From a bacterium (GTDB lineage: Bacteria > Hydrothermota > Tepidihabitantia > Tepidihabitantales > Tepidihabitantaceae), in the NCBI GenBank assembly GCA_035505375.1, contig DATJQV010000064.1, forward strand, positions 1 through 50,284: a stretch of 50,284 nt of DNA, written 5' to 3'. This document shows, one piece after another, positions 46,538-50,284 of this stretch (the stretch's first letter is position 1; each line of letters begins with the position of its first letter). The notes under the pieces were generated by a model. The model saw only the letters and a program-made list of their open reading frames with translations, ran no database searches and was not told the DNA's origin. The translations under genes were made by a program, and so were the position numbers.

Positions 46538-48904
46538 ATGGGATTGAACGAAGCCGACACTTGTCGCAAGTTCGTCTTGCCGAAGCTGCTGGCCGCGGGT
46601 TGGGATAGCGACCCCCATTCCATAGCCGAGCAGAGAACGTTCACCGACGGCCGCATCTTCGTTGTCGGCGGCAAGACGGGACGCAGGAAGCAGAAGCGTG
46701 CCGACTACCTGCTCCGCTACACCCGCGACATTGCGCTCGCAGTTGTTGAGGCCAAGGCCGAGTACAAGCTGCCCGGCGATGGAATTCAGCAGGCCAAGGA
46801 CTACGCCGAGACTCTGAACCTCAAGTTCGCCTACTCCACCAACGGCAGCGGTATCATCGAGTTCGACTATCTGACCGGCGGCGAACGTGAGGTCGAGACA
46901 TTCCCGACGCCGGACGAGTTGTGGCTCCGCCTGCGGGGCAAGTCAAAGCTATCGAAGGAATCCACCGAACGTCTACTCACGCCCGGCCTGCATACTCCGG
47001 GCAAGACCCCGCGCTACTACCAGGAAATCGCAATTAACCGTGCGATGGAGCACATCCTCTCCGGCAAGCAGCGCACGCTCCTGACGCTGGCAACGGGCAC
47101 GGGCAAGACGTTCATCGCCTTTCAGATATGCTGGCGGCTCTGGAACAGCCGCTGGACCCGCAACGGCGAGTATCGCCGACCGCGCATCCTCTACCTGTCC
47201 GACCGGAACATCCTCGTGGACGACCCCAAAGTGAAGGACTTCAAGCCGTTCGACAAGGCGGCATGGAAGATAGAGAACGGCGTTGCGAACAAGAGCCGCG
47301 AGATGTACTTCGCCATCTACCAGGCGTTGGCCAAGGACGAGGCAAGACCCGGCCTGTACAAGGAATACCCGCAGGACTTCTTCGACCTCGTTGTGGTGGA
47401 CGAGTGCCACCGCGGCAGTGCGCGCGACGACTCCAACTGGCGCGAGGTTCTTGACTACTTCGAGCCGGCCTACAAGCTGGGCATGACCGCAACGCCTCTG
47501 CGCGAGGAGAACCGTGACACCTACCTCTACTTCGGCAACCCGGTCTACACCTACAGCCTCAAGCAGGGTATCGACGACGGGTTCCTTGCGCCTTACCGCG
47601 TTCATCGCATCCTGACTTCCTTCGACGCGGCCGGCTGGCGGCCGGACAAGGGCCAACTAGACCGCTACGGCCGTGAGATTCCTGACGGCGAGTACCAGAC
47701 TAAGGACTTCGAGCGAGTCGTAGCCCTGCGCGTGCGCACGCAGGCGATCGCGCGCAACATCTCCGACTTTCTGGCTTCAACCGATCGCTACGCCAAGACG
47801 ATGGTCTTCTGCGTGGACCAGGAACACGCGCGGGAGATGCGGAGTGCGCTGGTGAAGCTTAACCCCGACATCGTGGTCCAGTACCCCGATTACTGCTGCC
47901 GTGTAACCGCCGACGAGAAGGAAATCGGCATGGGCCACCTGGGCAAGTTCCAGGACGTGGAGACCCGTTCGCCGGTCATCCTGACGACGTCGAAGCTCCT
48001 GACCACGGGCGTTGACGCGCCAACCTGTCGGAACATAGTGATAGCCCGCGTGGTCAACTCACTGGTCGAGTTCAAGCAGATGATTGGGCGCGGCACGAGG
48101 GTTCGCGATGACTACGGCAAGCTCTACTTCAGCATCCTCGACTACACGGGCAGCGCGACCCGACTCTTCGCCGACCCCGAATTCGACGGCGAACCCGAGC
48201 TGCTGGATGAGGTTGATATAGACGACAACGGCAGACCGAAGACACCGCCCAAGCCGCTCAAACCCGAGCCATTGCTACCGCCCGATGAGCGCACGACCGT
48301 CGTCATTATCCATGACCGACAATCGGAGCCCCCTCGCAAGTACTACGTTGACGGCGGCACCATCCAGATTGCCGCGCAGCTTGTGTATGAGCTGGATGCA
48401 GACGGCAAGCAGTTGCGCGTGATGGAGCTGACCGACTATGCCGCCGAGAAGGTGCGCAAGCTCTTTCCCAACTCTGCCGAGTTGCGCAAGAAGTGGGCCG
48501 ATGCCGGCCAGCGCACGGAGATCATTCTGCAACTGGCAGAGCGGGGCATCTCCTTCGACGACCTGGCCAGGGTTACGAAACAGCCGGATGCTGATCCGTT
48601 CGACCTGCTCTGCAACATTGCCTTCAACGCGCCGCTGCGCTCGCGCCGGGAACGGGCGGAGCGGCTCCGCAAGGAAGAGAAACGGTTCTTCGAGAAGTAC
48701 CAGCCCGAGGCGCGGCAGATACTGGATGAACTGCTGGAGAAGTATGCCGACTTCGGAGCGGCTCAGTTTGAGTTACCCGACATCCTGAAGGTCCCGCCGA
48801 TATCAGAGCACGGCCGAGTGACCGAGATAGCCGACAAGTTCGGCGGGCCGGAGAAGCTGCGCGAGGCAGTAGGCGAATTGCAGGCGCTGCTGTATGCGGC
48901 CTAG
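46538..48904 (+). CDS. hsdR: Type I restriction enzyme R subunit
   Basis: Motor and nuclease subunit of a type I restriction-modification complex. ATG 46538 starts MGLNEADTCRKFVLPKLLAAGWD, the usual beginning, and lies just past the promoter; upstream in-frame codons run through repeats. The nuclease core reads RADYLLRYTRDIALAVVEAKAEY (D...ExK). Helicase motifs: LATGTGKTFIAF (Walker A, near residue 185), VVVDECHRG (DECH box, near 287), GMTATP and the C-terminal QMIGRGTRVRDD. The C-terminal third is acidic and helical. At 788 residues it is of the shorter EcoEI-like kind. No specificity subunit is in the window; M lies downstream but appears broken. Confidence 0.92.
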   Translation: MGLNEADTCRKFVLPKLLAAGWDSDPHSIAEQRTFTDGRIFVVGGKTGRRKQKRADYLLRYTRDIALAVVEAKAEYKLPGDGIQQAKDYAETLNLKFAYSTNGSGIIEFDYLTGGEREVETFPTPDELWLRLRGKSKLSKESTERLLTPGLHTPGKTPRYYQEIAINRAMEHILSGKQRTLLTLATGTGKTFIAFQICWRLWNSRWTRNGEYRRPRILYLSDRNILVDDPKVKDFKPFDKAAWKIENGVANKSREMYFAIYQALAKDEARPGLYKEYPQDFFDLVVVDECHRGSARDDSNWREVLDYFEPAYKLGMTATPLREENRDTYLYFGNPVYTYSLKQGIDDGFLAPYRVHRILTSFDAAGWRPDKGQLDRYGREIPDGEYQTKDFERVVALRVRTQAIARNISDFLASTDRYAKTMVFCVDQEHAREMRSALVKLNPDIVVQYPDYCCRVTADEKEIGMGHLGKFQDVETRSPVILTTSKLLTTGVDAPTCRNIVIARVVNSLVEFKQMIGRGTRVRDDYGKLYFSILDYTGSATRLFADPEFDGEPELLDEVDIDDNGRPKTPPKPLKPEPLLPPDERTTVVIIHDRQSEPPRKYYVDGGTIQIAAQLVYELDADGKQLRVMELTDYAAEKVRKLFPNSAELRKKWADAGQRTEIILQLAERGISFDDLARVTKQPDADPFDLLCNIAFNAPLRSRRERAERLRKEEKRFFEKYQPEARQILDELLEKYADFGAAQFELPDILKVPPISEHGRVTEIADKFGGPEKLREAVGELQALLYAA

Positions 48905-48913
48905 GAGGTAACG

Positions 48914-49429
48914 ATGAGGAGCTCAAAGGCTGAAGGCACAAAGGGGAAGAGATTCGAGGAGCTGATCGTCTATCAGCGGGCGCGGGGCTTGGTCAACGAA
49001 GTGTACGCGCTTACCCGACGGCCGGCGTTTGCGAAGGACTGGGGGCTTGCCGACCAGATACGGAGAGCCGCGGTCTCCATCATGTCCAACATCGCCGAGG
49101 GCTTCGAGCGAGGGTCCAACGTGGAGTTCGTCCAATTCCTTTACATCGCCAAGGGTTCATGCGGCGAAGTGCGGGCACAGCTCACCGTCGCAATGGACCA
49201 GGGATACATCACCGAAGCCGAGTGCGAGCGGCTGTCCGACACCTGCCGTATCATCAGCGGGATGCTCTCCAGCTTCATCAACTACCTCAAGGGCGCGAAG
49301 TTGCAGGGGCCGAAGTTCACGCCCTCGTCGCGCAATCAGGCCGCCGAAGAAGTCGAGAAGCGCATCCAGGCCCTACGTGCCGCACAGCAAGCCAACATCC
49401 GCAACCGCGGGCATTCCGATGGGACATAG
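48914..49429 (+). CDS. Four-helix-bundle protein (S23/TIGR02436 family)
   Basis: A 171-residue helical protein with the family motifs FEELIVYQRARGLVNEVYALT, DQIRRAAVSIMSNIAEGFER, FVQFLYIAKGSCGEVRAQL and a C-terminal ISGMLSSFINYLKG, here shown in parts. Members occur as 23S rRNA intervening-sequence proteins and resemble the Avd accessory protein of diversity-generating retroelements. No reverse transcriptase or rRNA is seen here, so the role is open. The Lys/Glu-rich first ten residues derive from a short repeat (caaaggctgaaggcacaaagg). ATG 48914 follows taggaggt. The gene lies between hsdR and hsdM, where such genes are sometimes found in type I loci. Confidence 0.85.
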   Translation: MRSSKAEGTKGKRFEELIVYQRARGLVNEVYALTRRPAFAKDWGLADQIRRAAVSIMSNIAEGFERGSNVEFVQFLYIAKGSCGEVRAQLTVAMDQGYITEAECERLSDTCRIISGMLSSFINYLKGAKLQGPKFTPSSRNQAAEEVEKRIQALRAAQQANIRNRGHSDGT

Positions 49430-49454
49430 CCGTCAGCCCTTGAGCCCCTCCGCC

Positions 49455-49790
49455 TTGAGCCGTTCCGCGTTTCAGCCTTTGAGCCAGGCTGGAGGTAACC
49501 CTTGAGTCGAACCGCGAAGCACGCCGCTGTGCCTCTGACTACCGCCCAGCAACTCGCCAGCCTCGTCAAGTCGGCGCGGGATATCATGCGCAAGGACCGG
49601 AGACTGGCCGGGCCGTTCCACTTTGAGCCGTTCAGCGTTTCAGCCTTTGAGCCAGGCGGGAGGTAACCTTTGAGTCGAACCGCGAAGCACGCCGCTGTGC
49701 CTCTGACTACCGCCCAGCAATTGGCAAGCCTGGTGAAGTCGGCGCGGGACATCATGCGCAAGGACCGGGGGCTTTCGGGCGACCTGGATC
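49455..49790. repeat. 168-bp tandem duplication of the hsdM start
   Basis: Two direct copies, offset by 168 bp (56 codons), begin at 49455 and 49623. Both contain a ttgagcc/tttcagcc repeat, a Shine-Dalgarno sequence, a TTG start and the first 35 codons of hsdM. They differ mostly at third codon positions (for example ctcgcc versus ttggca), then diverge. Confidence 0.9.
49502..49666 (+). pseudogene. Truncated first copy of the hsdM start
   Basis: TTG 49502 follows ggaggtaa. The first 33 residues (MSRTAKHAAVPLTTAQ, then QLASLVKSARDIMRKDR) match the hsdM copy at 49670, but the frame then runs through the repeat at 49623 and stops at TAA 49664-49666 after 54 residues. It is probably a leftover of the duplication. 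It could be translated as a short peptide coupled to the next start, 3 nt after its stop. Confidence 0.75.
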
Positions 49791-50188
49791 GGCTGCCGCA
49801 ATTGACCTGGATTATGTTCCTCAAGTTCCTCGACGACATGGAGAAGGTGCGCGAGCAGGAGGCGAAGCTCGAAGGCAAGCGGTTCCGGCCCGCGGTCGAA
49901 GCGCCGTACCGCTGGCGCGACTGGGCAGCAGACGAGTGTAAGCTGACCGGCGACGACCTGACCTCCTTCATCAACAGCGAGGAAGCGCGCGGCCCGGACG
50001 GCAAGAAGGGCCCGGGCCTGTTCAAGTACCTGCGCGGGCTAGCGGGCGCGAACGGCGGCGACCGGCGCGACGTCATCGCCTCGGTCTTCAAAGACGTGGT
50101 CAACCGGATGGTTTCCGGCTACCTCCTGCGCGACGTTGTCTCCAAGGGCAAGCGTGGCGGAAATGCCGTTGAAAGTGAGCGCGGCTAG
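49670..50188 (+). pseudogene. hsdM: Type I methyltransferase M subunit, N-terminal fragment
   Basis: TTG 49670 follows gggaggtaa. The 172-residue product holds the HsdM N-terminal helical domain: RDIMRKDRGLSGDLDRLPQLTWIMFLKFLDD, EAPYRWRDWA and VIASVFKDVVNRMVSGYLLRDVV, given in parts. In intact HsdM the sequence continues to the SAM-binding domain (about 500 residues in all). Here, after RDVV (about 50140), the sequence becomes unrelated (SKGKRGGNAVESERG) and stops at 50186-50188. The remaining 96 nt of the window hold no hsdM sequence in any frame that I recognise. The break fits an insertion or a deletion; the distal part may lie beyond the window. If so, restriction would be unbalanced unless another M exists. 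Confidence 0.8.
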
Positions 50189-50284
50189 TGGTTGCGGATG
50201 AGTGAGTTAAGTCTGTTTTCTCTGCTGTATTCTCGTGCATGGCTACCTTGCATGAGAAGTCGACCTGCTGTCGAGCGAAGGTGT

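Noticed and set aside
48914-49429. Diversity-generating retroelement from the Avd-like protein
   Set aside because: No reverse transcriptase, template repeat or variable repeat is visible in the window.

Overview
This GC-rich window (about 60% G+C by eye) looks like a fragment from an uncultivated Gram-negative bacterium. The best match I can suggest from memory is candidate phylum WOR-3 (Stahlbacteria). Reasons: lipid A genes (lpxD, lpxC, fabZ, lpxA), a Skp-like chaperone and TonB show an outer membrane. Six large secreted repeat proteins end in a Por/T9SS-like C-terminal domain, several with the signature GANDVRALAPGVYFVRE. The taxonomy is inference; no rRNA is present.

Layout. 1-430 holds a 12-bp periodic array. 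468-5827: cmk, plsC, ispH, rpsA (six S1 domains) and mtaB. 5824-11000: a promoter, a Skp-like fusion, lpxD-lpxC-fabZ-lpxA with overlapping starts, and a secreted propeller. 11003-14188: folC, a second array and a secreted protein. 14212-19885: a class-III aminotransferase fold without its PLP lysine, then tilS, ftsH, dapA and dapB. 20002-20575: hslV (minus). 20594-30852: four large secreted repeat proteins and a third array. 31040-34100: recJ and rlmI. 34249-37683: nfnA-nfnB and ddl. 37703-40525: a detached end of the spc ribosomal operon (rplR, rpsE, rpmD, rplO, secY). 40562-43291: ECF sigma, an anti-sigma fused to a TonB C-terminal domain, and TonB. 43352-45855: a GT-C-like membrane protein. 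45969-46232: a fourth array. 46479-50284: a type I restriction locus (hsdR, a four-helix-bundle gene, a duplicated hsdM start and a broken hsdM).

Two kinds of non-coding signal stand out. First, promoters recur with the form TTGACW, 16 bp, TAKRAT; four genes and one small ORF start 6-9 nt after the -10 box, so they are probably leaderless. Two other genes have a strong Shine-Dalgarno sequence but only ACG at the expected start. Second, the window is littered with short repeat families. Four intergenic arrays keep an exact 12-bp period for 22-27 units with no indel, although the units are degenerate. Small palindromic or simple-sequence repeats have entered coding regions in frame (folC, tilS, the GT-C gene, the start of ispH). 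The clearest is a 99-bp palindromic insert in folC flanked by a 9-bp direct repeat.

The strongest candidates for something undescribed are the 12-bp arrays, the sigma/anti-sigma-TonB cassette and the ACG starts.
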